64,000 nt of DNA from Inia geoffrensis (lineage: Eukaryota > Chordata > Mammalia > Artiodactyla > Iniidae): assembly GCA_036417435.1 (NCBI GenBank), contig CM070899.1, positions 69,601,001 to 69,665,000 of the forward strand, given 5' to 3'. Made by a program: the position numbers and the translations under genes. Each line of letters starts with the position of its first letter. Positions within the stretch are counted from its first letter, which is position 1. Below the pieces are notes generated by a model. It did no database searches and was not told the origin of the DNA. It saw only the letters and a list, made by a program, of their open reading frames with translations. Positions 46,511 to 59,276 of the stretch are shown here, piece after piece.

Positions 46511-48509
46511 AAGACTTTTAAAAAGAGAGGGAGTAGAGCAGCTGCTTTGCCTTACCTGTTATGAAGGTAGGGTGGGCATTGATATTGAACATGAATAATA
46601 AAGGCTCTGCTGATAAGCTTTCTTTATAATGAGGCAAAAAATGGTTTATGCATCTTATACCATGGCATAGAGAACAAGCCCAGCAATGGGTAAATTAAGA
46701 CTTTATCTGGTGAAATCTATGTAATCACAAACACAGCAGATAAATTGCTTTTCTATGGGGAAAGTTTAACAGAATTTTTTAAAGTCAGGGGAGCCATGGA
46801 AACTAAAAAAGGAAGCTTGAATCGAAACAGATCAGGAATCAGGAAATCAAGGCAATGTCTGGTGCCTCCATTTTCCTCACTTAAGAACAAAGTCACATTT
46901 TATATTACCATACTAAAGCGTTTAAGAATTATGCACCAGACAACCACTTGAAAATAGTCTATAATTCTATAATTTGAATCAAACAACTTCTAAGTCTTTA
47001 GTTTTAATACATGTGTACCATTGAATCTTTTTTTAAAAAGCCTTTGTGTTTGACACCAGCAGATGGCACCCTAACAAAATAATTTGTGTGCCATAGATGA
47101 ACTTTGTATGGTCCTTTTACAGGCAAATGCAAGGGAAACTCGTTGGATCTGGACATGCAGGGTAGCAAAGAGAAAAACCAAAGACAAGACTTGATCTTTT
47201 TAAGTCAGACAACTTTTATTTGTGGAGGAAAAAGCAGAAAGAACATTTTTCTTATTATTCTTTATTTTGTGAATAAAGAATAGTTTGAATCATTATTGTA
47301 AGAAAACCCTCTATAAATCTGCATTAAAAACCTAACTATAATAGGTAACGTGATTACATTGAAAGGAATAGAATGGATTGATACATATATCTTCCAGCCA
47401 AAAAAAAAAAAAAGAATTTGAAGAACGAAATATTCTTTTTGATTGCTTTGACTTTCAGAGGTGACCCTAGAGTTTTGTTTTGTTTTGTTTCACAGTTCAA
47501 TTGAGAAGAATTTAAACAGAAGTCTGCACAGAAACTACCCGCCACAATACCCATCTCAACGTCAGGCCCATTCAGTTTGAATTGTTCCAATTAGGTAATT
47601 GGTGTTTGAATGCCTCTTTTGCTGTTCATGTGTTAACTGTTGTTTTTAAAGAAAATACAGATTATTGTGTCAAGATCATGATAAAGGCATCTATAAGGGA
47701 TGAGTACCTTCCTGTTTTGGAAGGAGTCAGGGTTACCACTTTTCCTTTCTTCTTCCTCTCCTCGTCCTTTCACTTAATTCCAGGTATTTGCTTTAAGAAA
47801 TCAACCATATTTGCAGTTTGCCTATCAGTTTCTTGTCTCTGAAAAGAATAATGACCTACCTTATTAGCCTTTTTTACTAAGCCTTCTCGCTTGCCTCAGT
47901 TTCCTACCAAATAATTATTTCCTCTATAAAGATATCAGTTTATAATTAACTTTGCAAGAAGCCGTAATAAAAGAACCAAACTTTAGTATGAAAACTACCC
48001 CGGATCTAAGAGCAGCCCTCTCTCTAAGATGGAAACTTCAGGTTGGAGGCAGCAGCAGCAACATTCTATAATCAGGATCCATCCACTTGCCTTGTGCACT
48101 GCTGCAAAGGGGGAAGAAAGACATAGAAGGTTGTGTAGGGCTAACTTCAGAGCAGGCACCAGGAGATGGGGCCAGTTTGTGAAGCTGATCCTCACTGGTG
48201 AGGATCTGAAAGAAGAACTGAAGGTTCCTCATTGCCTGTCTGCCTCCTAGCTCTTGCTGAAGAGAAGGGCTGAAATTAAATATGTAATTCCATCCTCTTG
48301 AAGACCTTGAATGAGAAGACTCAGGATTTGCTTTCTAAAAAGAAGGAATGGTTACAGGAGACAGAGCCCTCCTAAATGAAAAAAAGAAGCTCAATTCCAC
48401 CAAAGCCTTGGCAAGCAAGTGAAGCCAGAGCTTGGAAGATGAGACACACGTTGCAGAAAATGAAGCTCAGTGAATTAACAACCTGACTGGAGAAGATCAC
48501 TCAGCTGCC
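46511..48509. other. Intergenic DNA, no gene recognised
   Basis: About 2 kb of mixed sequence, with a poly(A) run at about 47,400. It holds the CTCF-like motif at 47,056. Confidence 0.4.
47056..47069 (+). promoter_or_regulatory. CTCF-like motif
   Basis: CCAGCAGATGGCAC fits the CTCF core CCASYAGRKGGCA at every position. Occupancy is unknown. No known repeat covers it. Confidence 0.4.
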
Positions 48510-48710
48510 GACAATAATGGTTAACATTTATTGAGCACAAACTATGACTTGAGGACTCTTTAAAATATTTTACATTAATTAATTGATGAATTAATTAAAT
48601 GCTTATGATAATCTATGATCTTGGTGCTACTGTATATATATTTTAAAGTTGAGGAATCTGCAGCACAAACAACTCTACCCAAAATTGCTCAGGTGGTCTG
48701 GGTCCACTTT
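48510..48710 (-). mobile_element. MIR SINE relic
   Basis: AATGGTTAACATTTATTGAG, ACTATGACTTGAGGACTCTT, GTTGAGGAATCTGCAGCACA, GGTGGTCTGGGTCC, a degraded antisense MIR. Confidence 0.6.
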
Positions 48711-48887
48711 TAACCACGGATTCTTACCCCCTTTCTAATAATTTTCTCTGAACCTTTTGTGAGATTGCATTTATTCTGGGAAAAGTCTATACCCTACTCC
48801 TATCACCACTGTCTACATAAAGATGGAGAAAGGCTGGAGTTTTATACAGCAAAAAAGAGAAGGTGTTTTTCTTTAATTTTGGAGCAG

Positions 48888-49047
48888 TGGAGCTTTCTGG
48901 ATTGATAACAAAGCTCAACATTGCCAGGTTTCTTCATCACTGGGAAACGTGATTCAGCTGTCCTGCCCCAGAGTGCCTGGTCAGCATAGCCGATCCGTCA
49001 GAGTTTGCAGAAGGGGAAAGTTTCTGCTCCTCAAGAGTGATGTCAAG
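48888..49047 (+). other. Candidate noncoding exon (strong splice sites)
   Basis: A pyrimidine-rich tract and CAG at 48,885-48,887 precede it, and AAG|GTAAGT at 49,048, close to the consensus donor, follows. The interval has no long frame. This is a prediction from splice motifs only. Confidence 0.25.
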
Positions 49048-49515
49048 GTAAGTGTGCTTCGAGAGTTAGTGGGAGGCACAGGGAGAAATGTGACAGCAGG
49101 TAGGGACTGAGTAAAGGAAACTGGTGTCTTAAACAAACGCAGAAAAGCCATTTGAGAATCACTGGGGAGGAGTGGTCAGTCAAGAAACATACCAGGATGG
49201 TTTCAAGTCAATGAAGTCAGGGCTTCACTCTCCATACAGAGAGACTCTTTTCTGGGTCTAAGAGAGAAGAGTTATCAGTTGAGGCTTGACGACTATTCTA
49301 GCATCCTGAAGTGTGAATCATGTCTGGGGACTCCTTGTCCAAATGTCGAGTTACCGGTGTCACTTGTCAGCCTATTCTTCCACCAAATAACAATGCAGCC
49401 AGTCCTGCCAAGTAACTCCTTGATCAATAAAGAGCAATCTTAGGCCTATTTTCTTCACTTTTTCTTTCCTTCTTGAGATGCCAAGATGTGGATGGTTTCT
49501 GGGTCTTCTCCTTAG

Positions 49516-49760
49516 CAACTGTCTTTCACAACCCACCTCCCATCAGCCCAATTTGTTTTCCCACTTTATCCTAAAGTACTCCAATGAGGGAAGCTAATAA
49601 AAACCATGAAAGGCAGAAGTTGGGTAACTACAGTCATTAGCGTCTCTGAAGTTTTTTTCCCCTTCTGTGTATTATCACCATCAAGGCTAGGCTGATGTTT
49701 AGCAAAGAGCACCTGTCAAAACAAAAGAAGAGTTTCACACCTCACGATTTTAAGCCCCAG
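49516..49760 (+). other. Candidate noncoding exon (strong splice sites)
   Basis: The acceptor TTCTGGGTCTTCTCCTTAG and donor CAG|GTAAGA (49,761) bound it. It includes an ATG at 49,695 opening a 22-codon frame that reaches the donor. A following acceptor TTTCTTTTCAAAACACAG (AG at 50,201-50,202) would join in frame and stop after 7 more codons. A lncRNA or microprotein is possible but unproven. Confidence 0.25.
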
Positions 49761-49761
49761 G

Positions 49762-52749
49762 TAAGAAACTCAGCCTGGTGGATCGGCAAAAAGGAAGACA
49801 AGAAACCCGAAACTGGTAGACTTGGAGTAGAGTTAAATGAGTTTCCTCTGGGTACCAGCAGCCTTTTGTTTAACACGATTAAATCCCCTTTGTTTCATTA
49901 CAGACATCAGTTCGAAAACAAACAGTGTGATCAAGATAAGGGCCTGGAGCAGCATTCTGTTTCTCTTTCTCTTTCTTCTTTTTCTCAGAGAGCTATCACC
50001 ACCTCTCAGTGGACAGGCTTAAAGGAACTTAACTGGCTCACAGAAAATTGATGAGCTGAGCTGAGCAGGTGTACAGGAAAGCTTTGGGCTGCCGGGTTAG
50101 GGGATGGAAAAAGTGTGAAGCACTTAGTCCATGACCAGATTGAGTGATAAGAGGACAGGCTTCCTTTGCTATCTAATTAATTGTCTTTCTTTTCAAAACA
50201 CAGTCTTTGATTTCGAGAAGCATCTGAAAAAGATAAGACCTAGTCCTGGTGAAATACAACAAGCAACTCCAAAACTCATATTGAGGTTGGAGTCAGGCGG
50301 TGGGAGGATGGAGTGGGGAGGAGGGAGATGTTACCGAGTCAGTAACCCAAACAACAAACTATTGACCAGTCAGGAGACAGCAGTCAACTGAATTCTATCA
50401 GGGATGCAACAAAACTGAAAGGTGTGTGCATTTCCAAGGCAGTCCTTTCTATATTATTAAATTGCTTCTTTTATTGTTGTTAGACAACACGAACTCCTCT
50501 TAAACAAAACATAGACATTGTCAGTGTAACAGCTACACTGAGCTGACAGAAGCTGGGGTCATCCATATACACATTTTAATTACCTCTTTTCAGTCAGGAA
50601 GATCATTAGAAGTTTATTATTACCAGCCACTATCTTGTGATCTTAATTGGCTTCCTTCACAGACGACACCACGATGCCAATGCAGAAGCTCTGGCAGCCT
50701 CCCAGAGATAGTGACCAGATCGGTGACACTTTACACTGATACTGTCTTCAGCTGAATAACAACCATCAGTTTAAGTTTTAATGCTAGACATGAGGTGGAA
50801 GCTTCTTTTAACACCTGTATGCAGAGATGTTCCTGATTCCGTGGTGTTGAAAAACACACTGAGAGGGAAGACTTTTCACACACCCTTTTCTAGAGTTACA
50901 GAGAAATTATCTATAGGATAAGAGAGGGGTATGCCAAGCAGCCAATTATTCCCCGTGGCTCTCTTGGATACTGGGAAAATGAAAAAAAAAAAAAAAGTTT
51001 GCTTACCAAATGGAAAAATCTGGATCCATTGACTCACAAATTAAATCTGCAACATGGACCATGGTTATCTGGCTGCTTGCTACTCAGAAAGTATGGAAAC
51101 ACCCTTAAATTAATAGTTTTCATTAATAACACTGGGCTTGAATGAATAATAATTATTAATTTAGTTTTCAAAGCACTTGCAATCATGTTGGAGATAATGG
51201 CAAACTTTGAGGCAGGGAGGAAAAAGAGAATGATTATCAAATAAACATATCGTCAGGTCCTGCGGTGGATAGGAGAGAGAAAGGTCTTTCTGTGAATTGA
51301 ATTAGTATCTTTCTCTTTGCAAAGGAAAAGAAATAAGTCCTGAAATTTTAATTGCTGGGGTTAACTCTCTGTAAGATCAGGCTTATGATATCTCTGGGAA
51401 CAAGGTTACTTGGATACTTTCTTATTACAGATAATTATATTGTTGATTCCCGGCCCTTTGGGCCATTCTTCAGACATTTGTAGAAAATGAGCTAAGTCAC
51501 AAGTATTCTAACTTTAGTTATCAAAATTCAGTAAAATTTTGAACTCCACCCAAGAGAAAAAAATCAGTTTAAAAAGCTACAAATATCAATGGATTACTTA
51601 TTCAGAATAATAATGGTTAGAAAGCTTGTTGTTATTTTTATAGTTAAGATTCAAGTAATTTTGGTATTATCAGTATATTCCTCACATTCTTTTAAAAGAG
51701 ATTCTTGTCATTCATCACGATCTGCAGATTTAAGGGATACATCTACAAACATCATCGCAGAAAGAGCCTAGTAAGTGGGTAGACTCCTAGCAGTAAAATT
51801 TCCCATTCAGTGAATTGAATTAGTGTAGACATTAAAGTCTTTGGAAAGAGCCATCAGTCCACTTTGTTCTCTCTCTAGAGTTTTGGTTATCAGAGGATTA
51901 GTACATCTGCTTTCTTTCTGGAGTTTACTCTCTGGTAACCCAGAACACATAGGATATTTCCCCAGGACATTATATTTTACTTTTTAATAGCACTCCACCT
52001 TTTAATTATAGGTAAATGTTATGAAAATTTTTAAAGTATAAATGACAAAAATAACTTCAGTTTATGGAATTCCTGGAATATGAGGTCATGTCATGGTTAT
52101 CCATATATAATTTCCATGCCATATGTATAGGTTTAAATTTTAAAGTGTCTCTTAAGACATGACATTGATATATTCCTTCTACAAATATAGCTGAATTCTC
52201 TGTGAGAAGAATCTTGAAATAAAGAAAAAAATTGGATGAAAAATTCAAATCCCCATAATTATTATGAGACTGCTACATATGGTTTATACTACACACAGTG
52301 AAATGGAGACATAAAATGATTCTTTTCCTCCACTACCAAGCATAACCTCCTGGCGGCTCCACTTCTGTTGCAGGAATGGTCATCTTTTTCCTCCAGAAAA
52401 TAGTTTCCTTCTCATCCTCATTTTTGTTTACCTGATGGATTTCCTCTTTTTAGGGAGACATGAAAATTCGCTTTACATTTCAACTGCTTTACTGTATTGA
52501 AACAGGATGGTGAAAATACAGCTGTTTAAAACATACTGTGTGCAAAAAGGAAATATTATTTTTAAGAAGAGTTCTCAAAATCAGGGTGCCAATCACTCTT
52601 AAAAGCAGGGTAAAAATTACTTGCTCTTCAATATTTATATTTATATTTATTATAAGAAAAAAGTTTTTTTTTTGGTGGAAAGAAGGTGCAGAAAAGGGCA
52701 CAGTATTAGCTAAATATTGTACCTTAGAACATCAGTCATTTCCTTCTCA
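49762..52749. other. Intergenic DNA, no gene recognised
   Basis: Includes the possible third exon starting about 50,203 and a poly(A) run at about 50,982. No clear repeat otherwise. Confidence 0.4.
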
Positions 52750-52913
52750 ATAGTACTGAAAGGGTCTAATTTATAAGTTTTTCCATCTCCCTGTTATGCT
52801 GGTTTGTAAGTTCTGACACTGCTACTGGTATGTTAATGAGAAGCTAGCGTTCCATTAAGAGAAAACCATATGCTCTGCTGCCTACTGTGAAAGAGAAAGC
52901 ATGTAATGTGGCT

Positions 52914-52927
52914 GTTGCCTTAGTAAC
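52914..52927 (+). promoter_or_regulatory. RFX X-box-like motif
   Basis: GTTGCC-TT-AGTAAC fits the X-box consensus GTNRCC-N(0-3)-RGYAAC exactly, followed at once by CATTAATTCATTTTG. Confidence 0.35.
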
Positions 52928-55900
52928 ACATTAATTCATTTTGTCAGTGTTGGCACAGATCATTTCATTTATAAGAAAACAAGTATAATAGTTTACCACA
53001 TCTATAATATTTACAGTGTTTCTGTTACAAAACAGTGACAAAATGAGTTTAAAAAATAGAGTTGGTATATCATTAAAATACGGAATTTGTGGTAAAATTT
53101 TCCCTGTAAAAATGAAAAAAAATAAAGATTGCTGTAAATTTTCCCTTCACAATTCTACTTAAAACATTTTAACACCAAACTGTTTGCTTTTTAGCATATT
53201 TGTATTATACTAATAACGTGCGTCTGCTGCAAAAAATTTAGTCCATGAAAAACACAACTGCATTAACAGTTTTTAATGAATGCTAAACAAAATATTTCAT
53301 ACAACAGTTTTGTTAAATTGCAACCATTATAAACCTAATCGTATGCTAGTGTGTTACTCATAACAAGGCTAAACATTTATCTAGTTTTATCTGTTCTTCC
53401 AGATGTTTATTAGTATTCTAGCACTCCTAAAATATTTAAATTAAGCCACTCCATTTTCTCATGTGAATGCATTTGGGGTTTTATTCACAGAAAATCTAGT
53501 CACATGTATATCTAAATAAATATAGTACACTGTATATGCTTTATGCACAAGTGATACTTAATGTGAATTGAGATAATCCAAAAGCATGATAAAGGAGAGA
53601 AGTGATTAGAGGAAAGACAAGTTCCTGTTTATTAAAGTCTGCACCTGCAGCAGGATATCAGTTCTACCCATCCTTAGGGTATTCCACACCTGTAAACACA
53701 CATTCTTAACAACAAACATTTTGCATCTGTGATGTTCACCTACCTTCTTTAACCAATAAAAAGGGACCTGTGTACAAGATAGCGAGCAACTATCATTTAC
53801 CAGTTTATGTAATGATTCAAATTTTATCTCATTTCAAAGGAAGCATTTATACATTTACATAACTTATACAAATGGGTGCAAGACACTGTAGAGCTGGCCA
53901 TCTAAGTAATGAATGGCCAATTATACTTTCAACATTAAGAAATACCTTCTTAATATATGTGTGCAGTGGGTTCTTCCAGAGCTTCATGAACCAAATGTGG
54001 GTGTTTTTGTTTCAGTTCTCTCGATTATATTCACAGCAACGCTCCAAGTTTGATGGGATTCTTTCTAATTAGAACCCAAGACCCAAGAGGACTTTTGAGA
54101 GTCTCCCTTACAGACCTGCAATGTGATTACTCTGGGAAACACTTTAGAAAATAAAATTTATGATTAGCTTTAATGAAAATGACTTTAGTTTTAACTTCAT
54201 AATATCTCTGCTTTGATATGAGTAAAATACTTTGAATGGCTACATCACCAGAAGAGAAAATATAAGCAAACATCAATGTGATTTTATATGATGGGGAATT
54301 AAATGTCTCTGAAATGTAATCATATCACATTGACTCACCCAATAAAAGTAAGTTAATGAAGTATTTTATCTAATTCACATGTTTTTACTTATTAGTTTGC
54401 GGTGCTTGAAAAAATAAAGCTGTAAACTTTTCAAGATCCTTCTTTCAACTCAAGCTATTTCTATCAAGAAAACTGGTTTGTCAGCAGTTAAATGGCACCA
54501 CATTTATGCTTTAAGTACACTAAATTATGGGTGTCTTTATAATAAGATTCACTGATTAGACTTACTATAAATAATGTGATACATATTACTATGACTTTGG
54601 TTAAATAAAAAAGTTATCTTGTGGTTGGTAACACTTCAAATTTTAAATTCCTTTGATTTTAACAATTTATTGTTACTTATGCGCCTCCATTAATTAATAT
54701 GATAATTAATGTAAGATTAGAGATTAAAGTTATGAACTGGAAAATATACATATACTAGTGTATATATGTATATATACACACATATATTTTTTATACTATT
54801 CAATATATTATTATTTTCTCTTGAGAGATAAAATCACATATTTTATATCTGTATAGTCCTAGTGAATTCTCTTATTTTTCTCATGATTACTTCCAAAATC
54901 CACATATAATAGTAAGAGCAAAGAAAGCTATTGTCATATCTACATGACCATAAAAAAGATAAAATAAAAATTCACCAAAAATATTATTATGCTTAGGTAT
55001 ATTATACCCTGTAATCAGGTTCACTATCCTTTCCTCTCTGGTAGCGTCAGCTGTGTTCACTTTATTTCCACACAGATATGTGAGTAATACAGAATGACAA
55101 TTGTGAAGGTCAACTTTGCTCAAGGTCAGTTTTATGTATACATTTGTGAACATATCTGAGTCTAAGGAGTTCAACTCTGATAATATTAAATTATTATGTT
55201 GCTTCATAACTGCTTACCCACAATATTATAAAATGATATCATCTTTGATCTGTAAATAATATTTATTATAATCACTACTTTGAAATATACATGAAATGCA
55301 ATCAATATATATCAAGTAAAAGTAGATTTTTTTAGCTTTTTGGAGTACTTTAAAAACTTTGAAGGAGAATATAGTAAATATGTATTAAAAATCCCAACAT
55401 TAAAATATTTTAAAAATCATACATGTCAAAAAATAAATGCTTCATTAATGCTTGTTGAATAAATGAATGAACATAAGGTATGTAAGTATACTTGCATTTA
55501 TACAAACCCTCTTAGTCACATATGTGATAAATTTATCATATAAATAAACTTATTGGTGGAGCATTTTGACTATAAAAGTGCTGAAAGTGAGTATTTAAAA
55601 CTTAACAGTAACTAATCAAGCTTAGCCTTTGAAATTAATCTCTTATAGAGTAATGTTTCAGTCCAGTTTAATTCAATGTGAATTTGCTATGTGGTGAAGG
55701 GAAGACAGAATTAATGACCTCTCAAATTCTTAAGAATTTTAAGATTTCAAGAGATAAACATGCCAGTATTTGGAGAAGGATTAAATAATGTTAGCTGCAC
55801 ATGTATGCCTTTTCAATATTTATCTTCACTTTTGTTTAATGGCATATAATTCAACAAAAAGTCGGTCAATAGTTGTAGATGAACTCAAATTCGCATTGTA

Positions 55901-57502
55901 GTAAAAACTCAATTTACCCAAGAGATGAATCATTTAAAATAAATGTCTGAATATTCATTATTTCTGATTTAAGTAGAGCAGCACATGTATATATTTTATA
56001 TAACATGTAAAAAATTTATACATAATATATTTTATCATAAATTAAAATATCTATATAATAAGAATGCAAATTTTAATAGATATCAAAAGATTTTAATCTG
56101 AGATGTAATTTGTTATTGTCATAATTTAACAGAAAATATGTAATATGATATAAATACTAAACTTTAAATAGTTGAATACAGAAAAAATTGGTCTGATGCA
56201 TTATGGGAATAGAAACAGAAATATGTCAGTATAAGCATAATGACAAGATTTGGGTTGTGTTGTTTTCTGGGAAAATCAAGATTCCTGTTTTAAGTTTGTC
56301 TTATTTATTATCTACTTATATGAATAATATTTCCTAATTAAGTGAGAAATTAAAATTCATATATATGCTATACTATTTTAGAAGATATATGTAGCATTAT
56401 ATTATTGTTCCATTAATTTATACACTAACAATTGCTGGCTACTAACATAACTATTCTAGTGATTAGGGTATTCTAAAGAATCTAGTCCTGGGATATTGTT
56501 TTCTAAGCTATATAGTATAGGAGGATATATTACAGCACATGTGACCCACACTTTTATGATATAATTAGTATATAAAAAGGCTTTATTTTTAGAAATACTG
56601 GCACACTAGATAGTTATATATTTCGTTAAGTCGACTTTAACAGAGTATGTTAGAGATAAAAATTTTTCCAAGTTGATGTAAAGATTATTCAAACGTACAC
56701 CACACATTTTTTTGAGTTTTGTCTCCTTTTTAACTTTTGGTCAAATTGATGAGCAGCCTAGCTTCTTAGCAGTGTAATATGGAGGCATAATCATGTCAGA
56801 AGGCTGGACTTTTGACTGCTGGAATCTTATGTGTTCTAGCCAGTCCAGCAGGATTTTTCTTTTGCTTGTTTGTTTTGCTTTTTCCTTTTTTATACAGAGA
56901 ATGAATTTTATGCCTAAAAAAGAAAGATTCTTGTGGGGAAAAATGTAGTAAAGAACACAGTATCAAATTTGAACTATTCTCTAGAAAATAAAATTTAGGC
57001 ATTTATACATATAAAATACTTTTATCATTAACTATATCCCCATAAACTATACCTTATTTTAATAAAATCAAAGAATATTTTCATAAACAAAGAGCATATA
57101 CTGAGACACTCATGTCAGAACTGGACCTTTTCATCTTTAATATACAAATGCTACTTGCAGAACTTTTACCATGATAAAATTTTCTCTTATGTTAATCAAT
57201 AAAGGGTAACATAAATTTTCTATAAATCCCACTCTATTAAGTCCTCTCAAGGCTACTTTACTGGTCATATTTACAAACTTTTGGTTATAACACTCATGCT
57301 GAAATGTTTTTTGAAAATATGATGATACCACTCAAAGCAATATATAATTATTTTAGACTTGGTGTATGAAGAATGCTAGACCCGTGGCCTCACTAGAGAG
57401 TTAATCAAGAAGACTTGAAAAGTGGGTTCTCTGATTTGTGCAAGATTAATATTCACAAAACAACCAACTTTTTTTCTTCATTTTCTTTTTGTTTGAAAAC
57501 AG

Positions 57503-57588
57503 ATCTCCAATTCTTTTGCTCCATTCACTCATGCTCCAGGAGTGTGCTCACTAAACATTTGGCAACTTGAACTGAAACCCTGTAGTAG
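57503..57588 (+). other. Candidate noncoding exon (splice sites)
   Basis: It follows a T-rich tract and AAAACAG (57,501-57,502) and ends TAGTAG|GTGAGT. It is 86 nt long with no matching coding potential. Predicted from motifs only. Confidence 0.2.
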
Positions 57589-58559
57589 GTGAGTTTGTCT
57601 TTACTTATAAGGGATGATGTTGCACTTTGTGTTAAAATGTTTATTAAATTTACAGAAATAATTAACTTCATAAGCTAAACCTAGACAAAATATAATTCCC
57701 CTTCTTGGTTGTCATGTACTAAATGTATAAGTAATTTTGGCCATAATTGCTTTAGTGAATTGTCAGCCTATGTCAAATTTTAAATAATATCCAGTTGACT
57801 GTATATTAAAAGTTTCAAGAAATACAGATGTCATAATGTGTTATGCTAGAGTAGGTAATCAATGCTCACACCAAATAATTTTCATAAAATTAACTTTGAC
57901 ATTCAAGAATTCTTGTATATATATTTTATTATCAATGCTGATCAATGTACTTATAAACTATCCAATTACATAGGGAAGTTTCCACTCAGTTGAACATCTG
58001 AGTTTCATATGTAATTCCAGAAAGATTAAATTATTTATTCAAGATTAGAATTTAAATACTACTTAAAATTCAAACTTTTTGCCAGTTTAGATTCTTTCTA
58101 GATATAGCTAATTTAAAAACTTATAATCATAAAATTGCAATATTAAGTACAATATGGTTGGGGTGAAGAAGTAAATAAATCTACCCTGAAAATTATAAAA
58201 CAAACTCATTTCCCTTTCACCTGTTTAACGTTAATTTTCCTGTTGTTGAGCCCACAATAAATTATTCACTGAATATAATACCATATAGGTACAAATCAAT
58301 CATTACTTACTAACACAATAATTCACTGAGATTATGTGTTTGCTAAAGTTATTTATCTAAGTTTACCCCTAAAACACAGTATTACCATAAAAAAATGTTA
58401 GAATTTTAGGCTTTATCAGGATGCTAATGGAGCAAATACTTACCACCTTGGTTTTATAAGCCAAAGGTATTTTAGAAAGTCCTATCTTACAAATTATCAC
58501 AAGCTAAAACTTGGAAAGTAGATTTCTGGAATTTGAATATAGTTTTCTACATGTATAAT

Positions 58560-58890
58560 ATTATAATGAAGAAAAAGGAAGAGAAAGAAGCTGAGAGAAA
58601 GAAAGAGAAGGAGGAACGAAGAGGAAGGAGGAAGGAAGGGGAAGGAGGAAGGAAGGGGAAGGAGGAAGGAAAGGGCAGGAGGAAGGAAGGGGAAGGAGGA
58701 AGGAAGGGGCAGGAGGAAGGAAGGGGAAGGAGGAAGGAAGGGGAAGGAGGAAGGAAGGGGAAGGAGGAAGGAAGGGGAAGGAGGAAGGAAGGGGCAGGAG
58801 GAAGGAAGGGGAAGGAGGAAGGAAGGGGAAGGAGGAAGGAAGAGGGTGAATGAGGGAAAAGAGAGGAAGTGGGGAAGGAGAGAGTTCTGG
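58560..58890 (+). repeat. Polypurine tract with 17-bp minisatellite
   Basis: The core consists of 12 full 17-bp units GGAGGAAGGAAGGGGAA from 58,627 to 58,830 plus a partial one. Units 3, 5 and 10 carry C instead of A at position 16. Flanks are also A/G-rich. The + strand is almost pure purine over 300 bp. Confidence 0.95.
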
Positions 58891-59103
58891 AGGAAATTTT
58901 CCTAAATTATTGAACAGAAGTTGTAATAGAAAAAAGAAAATTTAGAAGGATGGGTGTGTTTGTGTGAGAAAGAGATTAACCAAAGCTAAGTCTGGTTATG
59001 TGTTTAAAATCGGAGAGAATGAGGGGCAAGGAGAATGCTTCAGGGGACTCATTCCCCTCAAAGGAGGAAAGAGATGGAGAGAAATGCATGAGGCAGATAA
59101 TGG

Positions 59104-59117
59104 CCAACAGGTGGCAC
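59104..59117 (+). promoter_or_regulatory. CTCF-like motif (one mismatch)
   Basis: CCAACAGGTGGCAC differs from CCASYAGRKGGCA only at position 4. Weak. Confidence 0.25.
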
Positions 59118-59276
59118 CAATGGGTTGAGACAGTTGAGTTGTTTGGCATTTGTAGCTGGTCAGCTTGGAATTGGGAAGAGAAAAAGACTGAAACTACTGC
59201 AGGAACACATATTTGTCCTGAAGAAAGATTAACCACAGAGAATGGTTTGTCTAGTTGAAAGAAAAACAGGAAATTA

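Larger units (their letters stand above)
52750..58550. other. Repeat-poor AT-rich block
   Basis: I recognise no SINE, L1 or LTR through nearly 6 kb, in contrast to the rest of the window. It is very AT-rich with clusters of TAAT homeodomain-type cores, for example CCATTAATTAATATG and ATAATTAATG near 54,700. No ORF is convincing. It may contain conserved noncoding elements; this is inferred. Confidence 0.4.

Noticed and set aside
58627..58842. Possible CRISPR-like array
   Set aside because: Units are adjacent with no spacers, and the organism is a mammal. It is a minisatellite.
58533..58853. 106-codon Lys/Glu/Gly/Arg-rich frame
   Set aside because: It only reads the purine minisatellite; any frame of an A/G-only tract stays open.
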